A stretch of 46,464 nt of DNA from an uncultured Pirellulaceae bacterium (GTDB lineage: Bacteria; Planctomycetota; Planctomycetia; Pirellulales; Pirellulaceae). How positions within the stretch are numbered: the stretch's first letter is position 1; each line of letters starts with the position of its first letter. Positions 9,410 through 18,466 of the stretch are shown piece after piece. The notes under the pieces were generated by a model. It made no database searches, was not told the origin of the DNA, and worked only from the letters and a program-made list of their open reading frames with translations. The stretch is taken from positions 71,133 to 117,596 of the forward strand of contig CALHZT010000202.1 of the NCBI GenBank assembly GCA_938040995.1, in the 5' to 3' direction. Made by a program: the position numbers and the translations under genes.

Positions 9410-10784
9410 AGTTCACCCCCCCAAGGCGACGGTCAGCGGAGGGCTGGTGACTGATTCGGTAGATCGCCGCGGTGATGCCGAGCAATACCCATAGCAATTG
9501 CACCTGCGTTCGGGAATTGAAAACATCAACCAGCAAGTGGGTCATGTGCCCGAGCAAGGCGGCGGTGAATCCCAGTCCCAGCGTCGCGAGGACAGGTGAC
9601 GACTGGTTCCTCCACGCTGAGAGGCCGTGTCGAATGCCGTTTCCAAGGATCGCCAGAAAGCCAAGGAGTCCGATGATTCCGGTTTCGATCCAGACAAGCA
9701 GGTACTTGCAGTGAACCGTATAGTACCACTCGGAGCGAAATGCCGCCTGGTTCGCATTGTCTTCACAGGCAAGGTGACAATTGCCTGATCCGTGGCCGAA
9801 CAGAGGCGCTTCCTTAATGGTATCCATGGCAATCATGGCCAGGTGGGCTCGAGCCGAAGCGGATCCGCCATCGCCATTCGCGACGCGGCCGACAATTACA
9901 AGAAACAATGGATAAACAGCCAACAAGGCAAATGCCGCTGCTGCCATGATCGACCATCTCGGCAACCACCCCCGTCGCCCCAGCATCCAGCCAATCATCA
10001 TCGCACCGAAAAAGGCGGTAATAATTGCGCCTCGGGTTTGAGTACAGAGGATCCCCAGCATCCCGAATGCAGTGCAAAAGAGCCCCAGCCTGGTCAATAA
10101 CCTGTTTCGTTGGCACATCGTGAGCGCGAGGACGGGAACCCACATGATCGCCATGGCGCTGCCTGCCAACACCGGCGAGTGCATGGTGCCGCCGGGGCGG
10201 CCATCTTCCCAAACATTCACCATGATCGGCCCAAAATAGTAATCCGTACCAGGCTCACCGAGCGCTTTCGCCACAAAAACGATCAACGCCTGAATGCACA
10301 TCGCCGATGCCAGAATCCATGTGCAGCGCATCACATCCGGAACAGTTTTGATCCGGTTGGCCAGGTAGAAGAAGATCGCGAAGGCTTGTACAAGCACGGC
10401 CACATCGAACACAGTCAACATGGGAACAGAGGCTGCGAGCATACTGGATGCCACGATCGCGATGTAAATAAGCATTGGCGGATTCCAGAGAAATCCTGGT
10501 TTCCGCACAACACCCTTGAGCATGGAGTGACCAATCCACGCTGCGTAGAGGTAGCCGAGACAAATCGTGAAGACCGAAATGTTGATTCCTGCGACTGCGC
10601 CAAATTCCGCATCCCGCTCATGGAACATCAGGTATGAGTCGATCTGCAGGTTGATTTCATTCACGCCGACAGCCAGCGCCGCCCATTCGTGCCAACGCAA
10701 ACCGGAAGCATTCGCGGCGGATCGCGTACGCGTGGGAAATGCGGAGCTGCCCGCAGCAGAAAATGTCGTCGAAGTCGCGCTCAT
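9399..10784 (-). CDS. O-antigen ligase/polymerase family membrane protein (Wzy-like)
   Basis: A polytopic membrane protein of 461 aa. After a polar N-terminus of about 35 residues, about ten to twelve hydrophobic segments follow, with one large polar loop containing LFGHGSGNCHLACED. That loop matches the Wzy_C/WaaL pattern, in which a His/Gly-rich periplasmic loop is functional. The probable role is polymerisation of flipped repeat units at the periplasmic face, or their ligation to an acceptor. It lies between the chain-length protein and the flippase, the classical Wzx/Wzy/Wzz arrangement. Its stop overlaps the flippase start by 11 bases. A ligase role cannot be separated from a polymerase role by sequence. 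Confidence 0.85.
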   Translation of the reverse strand: MSATSTTFSAAGSSAFPTRTRSAANASGLRWHEWAALAVGVNEINLQIDSYLMFHERDAEFGAVAGINISVFTICLGYLYAAWIGHSMLKGVVRKPGFLWNPPMLIYIAIVASSMLAASVPMLTVFDVAVLVQAFAIFFYLANRIKTVPDVMRCTWILASAMCIQALIVFVAKALGEPGTDYYFGPIMVNVWEDGRPGGTMHSPVLAGSAMAIMWVPVLALTMCQRNRLLTRLGLFCTAFGMLGILCTQTRGAIITAFFGAMMIGWMLGRRGWLPRWSIMAAAAFALLAVYPLFLVIVGRVANGDGGSASARAHLAMIAMDTIKEAPLFGHGSGNCHLACEDNANQAAFRSEWYYTVHCKYLLVWIETGIIGLLGFLAILGNGIRHGLSAWRNQSSPVLATLGLGFTAALLGHMTHLLVDVFNSRTQVQLLWVLLGITAAIYRISHQPSADRRLGGVNYGR

Positions 10785-10793
10785 GTGTAGTTT

Positions 10794-12974
10794 CTACGAG
10801 ACCAGACGCTCGATCCACTTTGGGATGGCGCGGTGCGTCTTGTTGAGAACCACGGCAGCGACAGGGACACCGCGCGAGTCCAGTCGACGCAACGTACGAC
10901 CGAGATCCACCGAGGATGACTTTTCAGCCTCTGCAACCACAACCACACAATCCAGAAGATGTACATCCAGGCTGCTATTCCGCCCGGCTTGTCGGGACAA
11001 ATCGACAACGGTTAACTCATTCTCCACCCGCATCCAATGACGCAATTCTTCGCGATGCTCGTGCAAGTCATAACTCACACAATCTTCTGGCAGCAGTTGC
11101 TTCAGTGAGCCATTATTCAGGTAACTCACGTGGCTATCGATGCTCTTTCTTGTATCAGTGAGCAATTGCCCCGCTGGATTTTCCTTATTGGGACGCTCAT
11201 TCGAATGATCGCCTGCTTTTGGACGACTTCCCACCGAAGCATCGGTTCCAGTCGTAGGGCCGGGCGAAACCAGAAGCGTCTCTATTCCTTCTGCATCGGC
11301 ATGTACTGCCAAAGCCGCTGCGATAGAAGTAACGCCGACTCCGTTCGTCAGTCCCGTAACGCCTACCACGAGTCCGTCTCTTGATAATTGACGCATCGAG
11401 ACGATCTCGTGCAGTACTTCCGCCAATGGACGTCGCATTACCGGTGCTCGCCATCGGCCACCCTTGTTTGAGTGGAATCGTCTGAACGTACCGGGGCGAG
11501 AAGGCATATCGACAACAAGCGTATCTTGCCCCAGGTCGCCAAGTTGATGCGTCGACCGAATCGTCTTCGAGTTCATTTCCCGCAGAACAATTAAGCCCAC
11601 TCCCACCATGAATCCCATTCCTGCGAAACCTGCCGCAAGAATTTTTTTGTTCGGGGACGCAGCCCGTTCGACGAACGATGCTGGCTGAACAACACTCAAG
11701 TTGGATATCCGCCTTGCCTGCAATTCGTCGATCAGTCGTGCTTCTTCCTGCTTTGAGCGAAGGTTGTAAAGCCGATCCTGAGTGACGCCAATGCTACGCT
11801 CGACATCGTCAAGTCTCAGCTGAAAGTCCATCAACTCACGAAGTTCCGACTGAATCCGTCGCTTCTGGTTCAGGAGCTGTTTCGCTTTTGCTCCACCTTT
11901 GGCAATTGACCGGCTGGCTGGAATCGACAGCGACGCTTGACGTACTTGGGAATCCTTTTCAGGGTTTTGCTCAAATTGCATCGCTCTGACTGCCTGGCGT
12001 GTCTCCTCCAGTTCACGGCGAAGTCGCTGAAAATCAGGATGCCTCTCGGTAACCGTCGAACCGAGCTCGACTTCCTGTAATTCAAGGTCGTTCAATCGAC
12101 CTCGAACGGAGGTTTCGAGATTCCCCAAAGTCGACAGTAAAGCGTCTCGCTTCGAGTCGATCGATTCGATATCGCGTTCTTTTAGCATCTCCGTGCGGCG
12201 ATCAAGCAGCTTGTTCAACTGCTCTTCCGATTCGGCAGCCTGCGACGCAAAGAATTCCTGCGAACCTTCGGTTCGTCCAGTACGCAAGTGCACGCTCAGG
12301 TAGTTGTCCACAACCGCTTGCGCGGTCGCCTGTGCCATTTCGGGAGATCGGGAAGACGCCTTTACGATCACGACCGTTGATTTTTTACGCGCGTAGATGC
12401 CGATCGAATCTTTCAGTTTCATGATCGACAATTCTCTGTCGCTCAGTTCGTCTTTCAGTCTTGCGGCAACGAGAAAATGATAGACGCCATCGGAGATCGA
12501 GTTTTTGACCAAGCCGACGAGCTTCTCGAGGTAGGAAGGATCGCTTTCTTGTTTGGAAAGATAGCCGTCAAGGATCGGGCCCGTTCCCAGTTGCTCCACC
12601 ACTTTCCCCATTAAGGTACGGCTGCCCATCACCTCCAACACAGAATTGACTTCTTCCTCCTGTGTTTTCTGCAGCAACATGGTTTCGCTCGTCGTTGCTG
12701 TCGGATCAAGCGATACACTCTCTCGACCAACTTTGATGAGCAGTCGGGCTTCTGATTCATAACTGCGAGGCCATATCAGAAGCGCCACCCAGCTGAGTGC
12801 CATTCCGCCCAGAACACCGAGTACAAGCGATCTCTTGTTGGCGAAAAACGGCTCAACGAGAGCAAGAAGCGAGAAGGAAACCGCTCGGTCCATCGCAGCA
12901 CCAGACGACCGGTCGTCCTCCAGTGACTGGAGTCCGATTCGACCGGTCCGTTCAACTAATTGGGAATCATCCAC
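10794..12974 (-). CDS. Wzz-type polysaccharide co-polymerase with degenerate C-terminal BY-kinase domain
   Basis: A 726-aa inner-membrane protein. It has a polar N-terminus, a first transmembrane segment (LGVLGGMALSWVALLIWP), a large periplasmic Wzz/GNVR region rich in predicted coiled coil (about residues 70-430), a second transmembrane segment (AAGFAGMGFMVGVGLIVL), and a cytoplasmic domain from about residue 520 with the layout of a bacterial tyrosine kinase. The Walker A position reads TGLTNGVGVTS, with Val where the essential Lys should be; the Walker A-prime position reads LLVSPGP without its Asp; and no C-terminal tyrosine cluster is present. The chain-length role is therefore likely but kinase activity is not. 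The next gene starts 9 bases downstream. Confidence 0.88.
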   Translation of the reverse strand: MDDSQLVERTGRIGLQSLEDDRSSGAAMDRAVSFSLLALVEPFFANKRSLVLGVLGGMALSWVALLIWPRSYESEARLLIKVGRESVSLDPTATTSETMLLQKTQEEEVNSVLEVMGSRTLMGKVVEQLGTGPILDGYLSKQESDPSYLEKLVGLVKNSISDGVYHFLVAARLKDELSDRELSIMKLKDSIGIYARKKSTVVIVKASSRSPEMAQATAQAVVDNYLSVHLRTGRTEGSQEFFASQAAESEEQLNKLLDRRTEMLKERDIESIDSKRDALLSTLGNLETSVRGRLNDLELQEVELGSTVTERHPDFQRLRRELEETRQAVRAMQFEQNPEKDSQVRQASLSIPASRSIAKGGAKAKQLLNQKRRIQSELRELMDFQLRLDDVERSIGVTQDRLYNLRSKQEEARLIDELQARRISNLSVVQPASFVERAASPNKKILAAGFAGMGFMVGVGLIVLREMNSKTIRSTHQLGDLGQDTLVVDMPSRPGTFRRFHSNKGGRWRAPVMRRPLAEVLHEIVSMRQLSRDGLVVGVTGLTNGVGVTSIAAALAVHADAEGIETLLVSPGPTTGTDASVGSRPKAGDHSNERPNKENPAGQLLTDTRKSIDSHVSYLNNGSLKQLLPEDCVSYDLHEHREELRHWMRVENELTVVDLSRQAGRNSSLDVHLLDCVVVVAEAEKSSSVDLGRTLRRLDSRGVPVAAVVLNKTHRAIPKWIERLVS

Positions 12975-13017
12975 GATACTCGCCTCGAAAAAGTTCTATC
13001 CGACAACGTCCGGAATA

Positions 13018-14154
13018 CTATTTACTGCCTTCGAAAAACGACTTGATGACTTCGGCAACACGTTGGACTTTGGCGTGCGTCATTTCTGGGCACATCGGCA
13101 ACGAGACGATCTCATCAGCCAGTTGACTGGTCACAGGCAACCCGGCTGGATGGCACGTCGCATTGACCATCGGCGAAGCTGTACTCAAAGGCCGTGGATA
13201 GTGGATCCCCGACTGGACACCATGGTTGGCGAGATGCTCTCGCAAATCGTCTCGACGTAAATGCCTTGCAACAAAGAGGTGATAGACGTGACGCACATCT
13301 TCCCGCTCTGCTGGCAGAATCAGTTCGGTATCGGCAAGTGCTTCGCGGTACCACCCGGCGACTTGACGTCGTTTCTCAGTCCAGGCTTCGATGTACTTCA
13401 TTTTGGTTAGCAAGACAGCGGCTTGAACGGTATCAAGGCGACAGTTGAATCCAAGCAGGTCGTGACGGTTCTTTACCTTCTGTCCATAGTTTCGCAGCAG
13501 CTGAAGCCGCTCTGCCAATTCCGGATCGTTTGTCGTTGCACAGCCACCATCCCCGAATGCACCAAGGTTCTTTCCCGGGTAAAAGCTGAAGCAACCGATG
13601 TCGCCCATCGAACCGCACCGTCGCCCCCGATACTCGGCGCCGTGCGCCTGAGCTGAATCTTCAATGACGCGAAGGTTGTGTCGCTTGGCAATATCAAGAA
13701 TTTCATCCATCGGTGCCGGTTGGCCGTACAGATGGACTGGAATGATCGCCTTGGTACGACTGGTGATCGCCGCTTCGATCAGGGCGGGGTCGATATTAAA
13801 ATCAGCCGGGTTGATGTCAACGAAAACTGCCTCGGCGCCGGTGTAGCCGACTGCGAACGCGGTTGCCGCGAATGAATTACCAGCCGTAATGACTTCGTCG
13901 CCGGGGCCTACGTCGATGGCCCGTAACGCCATGTGCAAGGCATCGGTGCCGTTCGAGAGACCCACGGCAAAATCTGCGGAGCAATAGTCCGCGAACTCCT
14001 TTTCGAACAGGTGAACTTCTTCGCCAAGGATATAGCGGGCGCCTGAAATTACATCGGCGATGCGCGCGAGGACTTCTTCCTGAATGGATCGTGACTGAGC
14101 CACCAGATCCATGAAAGGGATGGTGTCGATTACTTGTTGACTAGCTTCTGCCAT
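13018..14154 (-). CDS. wbpE: DegT/DnrJ/EryC1/StrS sugar aminotransferase (WbpE-like)
   Basis: A PLP-dependent sugar aminotransferase of 378 aa, starting [17 protein letters not shown]. The start at 14154 is preferred over an open frame reaching 14247, because family members begin just before the IPFMDL motif and a GAAAG/AGAAG stretch precedes it. The Schiff-base Lys is in [13 protein letters not shown] (about residue 195); EDSAQAHGA holds the Asp that contacts the pyridine nitrogen; GTDALHMAL is the substrate/PLP loop. With the WbpB- and WbpD-like neighbours it should aminate the 3-keto group of UDP-2-acetamido-3-keto-glucuronate using glutamate. The paralogue could instead act on another keto sugar, but the three-gene grouping argues for this pathway. 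Confidence 0.9.
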   Translation of the reverse strand: MAEASQQVIDTIPFMDLVAQSRSIQEEVLARIADVISGARYILGEEVHLFEKEFADYCSADFAVGLSNGTDALHMALRAIDVGPGDEVITAGNSFAATAFAVGYTGAEAVFVDINPADFNIDPALIEAAITSRTKAIIPVHLYGQPAPMDEILDIAKRHNLRVIEDSAQAHGAEYRGRRCGSMGDIGCFSFYPGKNLGAFGDGGCATTNDPELAERLQLLRNYGQKVKNRHDLLGFNCRLDTVQAAVLLTKMKYIEAWTEKRRQVAGWYREALADTELILPAEREDVRHVYHLFVARHLRRDDLREHLANHGVQSGIHYPRPLSTASPMVNATCHPAGLPVTSQLADEIVSLPMCPEMTHAKVQRVAEVIKSFFEGSK

Positions 14155-14250
14155 TGGTGCTTCTTTCTTCTCCCAAACTGAAAAAACCGGGTGCATGCGG
14201 TTTGTTGATATACCGGAAATACTTTCAAAGGCCGTGAAGGGCCACATAAA

Positions 14251-14862
14251 CTACGCGGGTACGGATGTTTTGGATTGCGTCCAGGTTGCGACAATTGCGG
14301 CACGATCTTCCGGTGTTTGGCCACAATGAGAACAAGTCGATTTCGTATATTTTTCCGCCAACTTTTGACCGCATTGGCAGACGTCACTGACATGTCGGGC
14401 TGGAACACCGACAACCAGAGCGAACGGTGCAACATTTCGGCTTACCAGCGCGGCTGCCCCGATCATTGAAAAAGGGCCGAGGCTGACGCCCGCGCGAATG
14501 GTGGCAGCGGCTCCGATCGAGCAACCATGGCCGACGCGCGTTGTCGCCAACCAGTTCTCTTTACGGGAGTATCGCTCCTGTGCTGACGGCATGCGTGGTG
14601 AACGTGGGTGCAAGTCGTTGGTAAAAGTGGCTCGAGGTCCGATAAAAGCTCCGTCCTCGATTACTACTCCATCCCAAATGCAGACTTGATTCTTTATCGT
14701 TACGTTATCGCCGACGATCGCACCGCCTTCGACGAACGAATGGTCCCCGACCTGCACATTCCTTCCCAGTCGCGCACCGGACATCACGTGAGCAAACGCC
14801 CACACGCGGGTGCCTTCTCCAATTTCGTCGCTTTCGACTAGTGCTGTGGGATGCCCGCACAT
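14251..14862 (-). CDS. wbpD: Left-handed beta-helix N-acetyltransferase (WbpD/WlbB-like) with a C-terminal zinc-ribbon-like tail
   Basis: A 203-aa hexapeptide-repeat acyltransferase, expected to acetylate the 3-amino group of UDP-2-acetamido-3-amino-glucuronate with acetyl-CoA. Repeats such as IGEGTRVWAF, LGRNVQVGDH, VGDNVTIKNQ and IGAAATIRAG form the beta-helix, and FTNDLHPRS is the loop typical of the WbpD/WlbB group. After the helix ends (VVGVPARHVSD) come C162-x-C164 and C177-x2-C180, a small four-cysteine knuckle that resembles a zinc ribbon, followed by a short polar tail. The gene lies two bases after the WbpB-like stop, which fits one operon. The enzyme assignment is strong by family and context; zinc binding is inferred. 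Confidence 0.9.
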   Translation of the reverse strand: MCGHPTALVESDEIGEGTRVWAFAHVMSGARLGRNVQVGDHSFVEGGAIVGDNVTIKNQVCIWDGVVIEDGAFIGPRATFTNDLHPRSPRMPSAQERYSRKENWLATTRVGHGCSIGAAATIRAGVSLGPFSMIGAAALVSRNVAPFALVVGVPARHVSDVCQCGQKLAEKYTKSTCSHCGQTPEDRAAIVATWTQSKTSVPA

Positions 14863-14864
14863 GG

Positions 14865-15902
14865 TTAGACCTTTTCAGCCAGCAAGGATTTCGCGGACTG
14901 CACAGCCTTCGGTGCGCCGTTGTCCCAAATCGATTCGTTGGCAGCTTCGAGTACCTGAACCACTTCAAGGCCATTCACACCACTCGTGGTCGGTTTCACG
15001 TTTTCCACGATGCATCGAATGAAGTCGCTACACTCGGCTTTTAATGGTTCGCGTTCCTGAACGAATGGGCTGTAGCTGCCACCGTAGCGACATGCAATCT
15101 GGAATTCCGCGAAACTGCCGGTCGTCGGCGGAGCCGTAATTCCCTTGTCGTAGATCTTGATCTTTTCCTGAGCCAGGTCGTCGTAGATCGCCATCTTGCG
15201 GTCACCGACAATAGTCAACGTCCGCTCTTTTCTGGGATCCAGCCAACTGCAGTGGACCATTCCCATACGATTTCCCGGGAATTGCATGCTGAGATTGCAA
15301 ACGTCGTGAATCTTCTCGTTCAGATGAGCCAGGCCACACGCTGTGACACGCTCTGGTTGCTCACCCATGAGGTAGTTGATCATCGAGATGTCATGAGGCG
15401 CGAGATCATAAAGCGAGCTCACATCGTGGCGGATCGGTCCAAGATTCAGCCGGCGACTGCTTATATAGCTAATTCGCCCCAATTCGCCGCTCACGACGAT
15501 TTCACGCAGTTTCTTGACCGGATCGGAATGCAGGAATACGTGACCGACGAACAGCGTCAGGTCTTTGCTGTCCGCGAGAGCGATCAGCTCCCGGCACTGT
15601 ACCGAAGTTTCGGCAAGCGGCTTTTCAACGAACGTGTGAATGCCCCGTTCCAGCGCCTTGCTGGCGAACTCGAAGTGTGTCGACGTTGGAGTCGCAATTA
15701 CCAACGCATCGACGATATTTCGCTCAAGCATGGCGTCGAAATTTTCGAACGGAAACACACTTGGAAACCTGTCCTTGATACGGATCAGGCTGTCATAGCT
15801 CTGATCACATACGGCTGTCACTTTGCAGTCGTTCAATTCGGAAAAACAGCGTACGAGATTCGGACCCCAATATCCCAGTCCAAGGATGCCAACATTAATC
15901 AT
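14865..15902 (-). CDS. wbpB: Gfo/Idh/MocA oxidoreductase, WbpB/WlbA-like UDP-GlcNAc-uronate 3-dehydrogenase
   Basis: A 345-aa NAD-dependent oxidoreductase. The N-terminus MINVGILGLGYWGPNL contains the glycine-rich NAD motif in the form usual for WbpB/WlbA, followed by ATPTSTHFEFA and the EKPLAE motif (catalytic Lys). The C-terminal domain has LAPHDISMINYLMGE with the conserved His. In the established pathway this enzyme oxidises C3 of UDP-2-acetamido-2-deoxy-D-glucuronate, before the aminotransferase and acetyltransferase encoded just downstream. The pathway also needs a UDP-GlcNAc 6-dehydrogenase (WbpA), which is not in this window. Confidence 0.9.
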   Translation of the reverse strand: MINVGILGLGYWGPNLVRCFSELNDCKVTAVCDQSYDSLIRIKDRFPSVFPFENFDAMLERNIVDALVIATPTSTHFEFASKALERGIHTFVEKPLAETSVQCRELIALADSKDLTLFVGHVFLHSDPVKKLREIVVSGELGRISYISSRRLNLGPIRHDVSSLYDLAPHDISMINYLMGEQPERVTACGLAHLNEKIHDVCNLSMQFPGNRMGMVHCSWLDPRKERTLTIVGDRKMAIYDDLAQEKIKIYDKGITAPPTTGSFAEFQIACRYGGSYSPFVQEREPLKAECSDFIRCIVENVKPTTSGVNGLEVVQVLEAANESIWDNGAPKAVQSAKSLLAEKV

Positions 15903-15980
15903 GATGCGTTCTCTTTGTGCAAAACTGCCCCACTCAGATGATTGGTAGGCAGCAATATGAAATAAAAACCTGAATGCGCT

Positions 15981-16697
15981 CTATTCGCCCGAGTCGAGCA
16001 CAACCCAAACTGTGCGGGCAAGAATGCAGAGATCGAGCCACACGGATCGTTCCCTGATATATTTTAGATCCAGACCGACCATCTCCGTGAATGACAGATC
16101 GTTCTTGCCGCTCACTTGCCAAAGTCCTGTCATACCAGGTGCGACTTCGAATCGTCGACGCTGGGCAGGTTCGTAGTCGTTCCAGTCGAGAACGTCGGGA
16201 CGAGGTCCAACGAGGCTCATCGAACCAAACAGCACATTGAAAAGTTGAGGCAGCTCGTCAATTGCATGCCCTCGCAGGAACGCTCCACCGGTAATGACTG
16301 AGTCGCCAAAGTCCGGCTTTTCCATTGCCGAGTCGGAACCTTTGAGGCCTGCCACATACTGCCGGTGGTTCGCCGCGCTATGCGAAGTAGCGATCGTTCG
16401 AAACTTATAAATGGTGAAGTACTCACCCATCTTTCCTAAACGGTTTTGTTGGTAGATCGGTGACTCACCACTAACAACCCGAATGAAGATCGCCACGAAA
16501 GCGAGAACTGGCGAGAGCAAACCAATGAGAAACATCGAACCAACGATGTCGAAGCTGCGCTTCCACATCGGCATTGGACGTTTTATCAAATGAGATTTGG
16601 ATACAGGCTGTGAATCGACACTGTTGTCGAAACTCTCGAACGAATCGCTTCGTTCCAACTGCACTGTATCTGTCGATTTGTAGTCTAGCTTCGTCAA
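15981..16697 (-). CDS. Undecaprenyl-phosphate sugar phosphotransferase (bacterial sugar transferase family)
   Basis: A 238-aa monotopic phosphoglycosyltransferase that should start each repeat unit by moving a sugar-1-phosphate from a UDP-sugar to undecaprenyl phosphate. After a 45-residue polar leader comes the KRSFDIVGS motif and one membrane segment (FLIGLLSPVLAFVAIFI), then YQQNRLG, YKFRT, the catalytic DELPQL pair, SLVGPRPD and PGMTGLWQVSG. It lacks the multi-span N-terminus of WcaJ and so is the short PglC/PssY-like type. It is the first gene of the minus-strand locus, with a 0.5-kb AT-richer region upstream, so its start probably marks the operon promoter. The sugar is unknown. Confidence 0.92.
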   Translation of the reverse strand: MTKLDYKSTDTVQLERSDSFESFDNSVDSQPVSKSHLIKRPMPMWKRSFDIVGSMFLIGLLSPVLAFVAIFIRVVSGESPIYQQNRLGKMGEYFTIYKFRTIATSHSAANHRQYVAGLKGSDSAMEKPDFGDSVITGGAFLRGHAIDELPQLFNVLFGSMSLVGPRPDVLDWNDYEPAQRRRFEVAPGMTGLWQVSGKNDLSFTEMVGLDLKYIRERSVWLDLCILARTVWVVLDSGE

Positions 16698-17207
16698 CGC
16701 TCAACCTCTGTGCCTGAATGTCAATAGTGGTTGCGATGCCTCTATGAACAGGAATATGTTAACTCAAACAACGCCAACGATATACACCCGCAACAGTTTT
16801 TATTTCAATATTCGACTCGACGACTTCATTGAAAACTCCCCACTAATGGTCGATCGCGAAAGTGGATCTTCACTGGCAATTTACTGAAGGCCGTTTCGCA
16901 GTCCGTCGAGAAGGCCTTTTGGTCGCGGTTAACGTCGTTGGTTCTTTCGCCGTTTGAGCGGTATTGATGTCTTCCACGACTCGCTGCATCGATTTCCTAA
17001 AAGGGTGCGGGTGATTTTGCTAACACTTGAATATTGCTGCGACTCAATTTTGATACCAAAGTTATCAGTTTCTTGCGAGGAAATACCTCAACAAGGGTTC
17101 GAGGAATTCGATAAAGGAACTACTAATTCTCAAGACCTTGCGGCGATGAAGATCCGGCCAATTTTTCGTGTTCACAAAGAAGTGACGAGGCTTGCAATGA
17201 CGCAAGG
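16698..17207. promoter_or_regulatory. Upstream region of the exopolysaccharide operon
   Basis: About 510 bases without a convincing gene, richer in A/T than its surroundings, ahead of the first gene of the minus-strand polysaccharide operon. An inverted AGGCC/GGCCT pair followed by TTTT is seen near 16888-16920 (plus-strand sense) and could be a weak terminator or operator. An open frame at 16954-17289 (plus) has no recognisable domain and runs into the IS remnant, so I do not call it. No promoter consensus can be asserted. Confidence 0.4.
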
Positions 17208-18119
17208 TGATCTGCTCCCCCTAAACTGGGCCAGTTTGTATGCGAGATTCCATTCGGGCGAAGAAAGCCCGGAAAGGATTCACGTTTAACTGGAAAAAAG
17301 CGTCATACGACAGACGAGTTTGTGTCGGCGCTTCGTCGAGCGGATGTTGAGCTTGGCCATGGCAAGGTCGTTGCTGAAGCTTGCAAGGTGTTGGAGATTA
17401 CCGAACAGATCCGAGCCCCGAGCGTCGTCGACGAACAGTACGCGAAGCTCGTTGACGCCCGGCGGCAGACAAAGTCTCGTAACGTCATACATGTAAAATT
17501 CGTGGTCATTCGCGCACTACGCCTCGGGCAAGGGGCTGGCTCAATTTTTTGGCGGCAAACTGACCTGTTTCGCCTTGCGTGCAAACGCCAAGAATTTGTG
17601 CCCGACACTCTTGAACCTGCGTTGTGCTGTTGATGAAGCTTGACTCTTAGCCGAGATGTGAGCAATTGCCAGGAATGGACGGCGTTTTGGTGCGGATCAT
17701 GCCATTGACGAATGCACCCGGGGCTCTCGTTGGAGGTTGGATGGAGTTGCACGTTCAATGATGTGCCCAGAGTTCGTCAATCTCTATTTGTTGTTCGAGG
17801 GACTTCAAAGCACCTCCGCAGCGACAACGGTCCAGAGTTCGTTTTGAAGGCCATTCGGAAATGGAATCAACAAGCGATTCAGCAAGCATTAGTTGGTCGG
17901 CTGTAAATTGCCTGGCGAATCCCTTGGGGAAATGGCCATGTCGATTCGTTCCACGGAAAGCTTCGTGACGAACTATTGAATCGCGAAATACTTTTGAGCA
18001 AGGCAGAGGCCTGCTGGGTGATTGACCGCAGGAGGCTGGACCGCAACCACCATCGGATCCATAGCAGCGAGAACTACCAAAACCCCCGCCAAGTATGCGG
18101 CCGCAGGGTTCTAACATGA
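17208..18119 (+). pseudogene. Decayed IS3-family insertion sequence (OrfA/OrfB remnants with internal deletion)
   Basis: From 17295 one frame reads KKRHTTDEFVSALRRADVEL and then GKVVAEACKVLEITEQ, the OrfA helix-turn-helix of IS3-family elements. It then joins APSVVDEQYAKL..., which looks like the middle of OrfB, implying loss of the OrfA C-terminus and OrfB N-terminus. From about 17790 the frame reads RGTSKHLRSDNGPEF and, after a frameshift near 17900, PWGNGHVDSFHGKLRDELLN to a stop at 18119. These include the second catalytic Asp region (RSDNGPE) and the final Glu-containing helix of the DDE transposase. GATCTGCTCCCCCTAAACTGG near 17209 resembles an IS3 terminus. There is no intact transposase; the copy is dead. 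A 58-base dispersed repeat sits inside it (17563-17620). Confidence 0.8.
17563..17620 (+). repeat. Dispersed intergenic repeat, copy A
   Basis: This stretch is, by eye, about 83 percent identical to the reverse complement of 33964-34023. Shared blocks include CAAACGCC, AATTTGTGCC and CTCTTGAACCTG. It lies inside the decayed IS3 element, between the two recognisable transposase remnants, so it may have inserted there. It codes for nothing recognisable. Confidence 0.6.
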
Positions 18120-18466
18120 AGATTGGAATACCGGGGGTGGTTGCAGAGTCGGGGCACGTATTTCGTCGTTAATTCGTTTGCCGCGCCATCGCAAGAAATT
18201 TTCGGCTGGATTGCATCTGTATTTCGCGACTACAGCCCTTCTTGCAGATTGTTGTAGCGTCAAAGTCGTTGGATGAGCCGGCGTGCGCCGACGAGCCCCG
18301 TGGATTTTTCATGACACTGGATCGGAATTCCATGCTTCGGGATTGCGAAAAATGCTCGAAAGCCGGTGTTTCAGCGACTTTGCCTGCCGTCGTCCGTTGC
18401 CGCGTGGCGATTTATAATGGAGATACCCCCGTCGGTCGTTTTGGGGTGAGTTTCGAAAATCCCCGA
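18120..18466. promoter_or_regulatory. Gap between IS3 remnant and ECF sigma factor gene
   Basis: About 350 bases with no supported gene. The first part may hold the decayed right end of the IS3 element (a GGGGCA run near 18150-18158). The rest is probably the promoter and leader of the sigma-factor/kinase block. An open frame continuous with the sigma factor extends up to 18242 but lacks any family similarity, so it is treated as leader. Confidence 0.35.

Noticed and set aside
16954-17289. Plus-strand open frame of 111 codons upstream of the IS remnant
   Set aside because: No recognisable domain, no ribosome-binding site, and it runs into the IS3 end.
17410-17500. Minus-strand stretch reading EFYMYDVTRLCLPPGVNEL, which recalls a beta-sandwich of glycoside hydrolases
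   Set aside because: It is antisense to OrfB-like codons of the IS3 remnant and stops appear on both sides in that frame, so chance is more likely.
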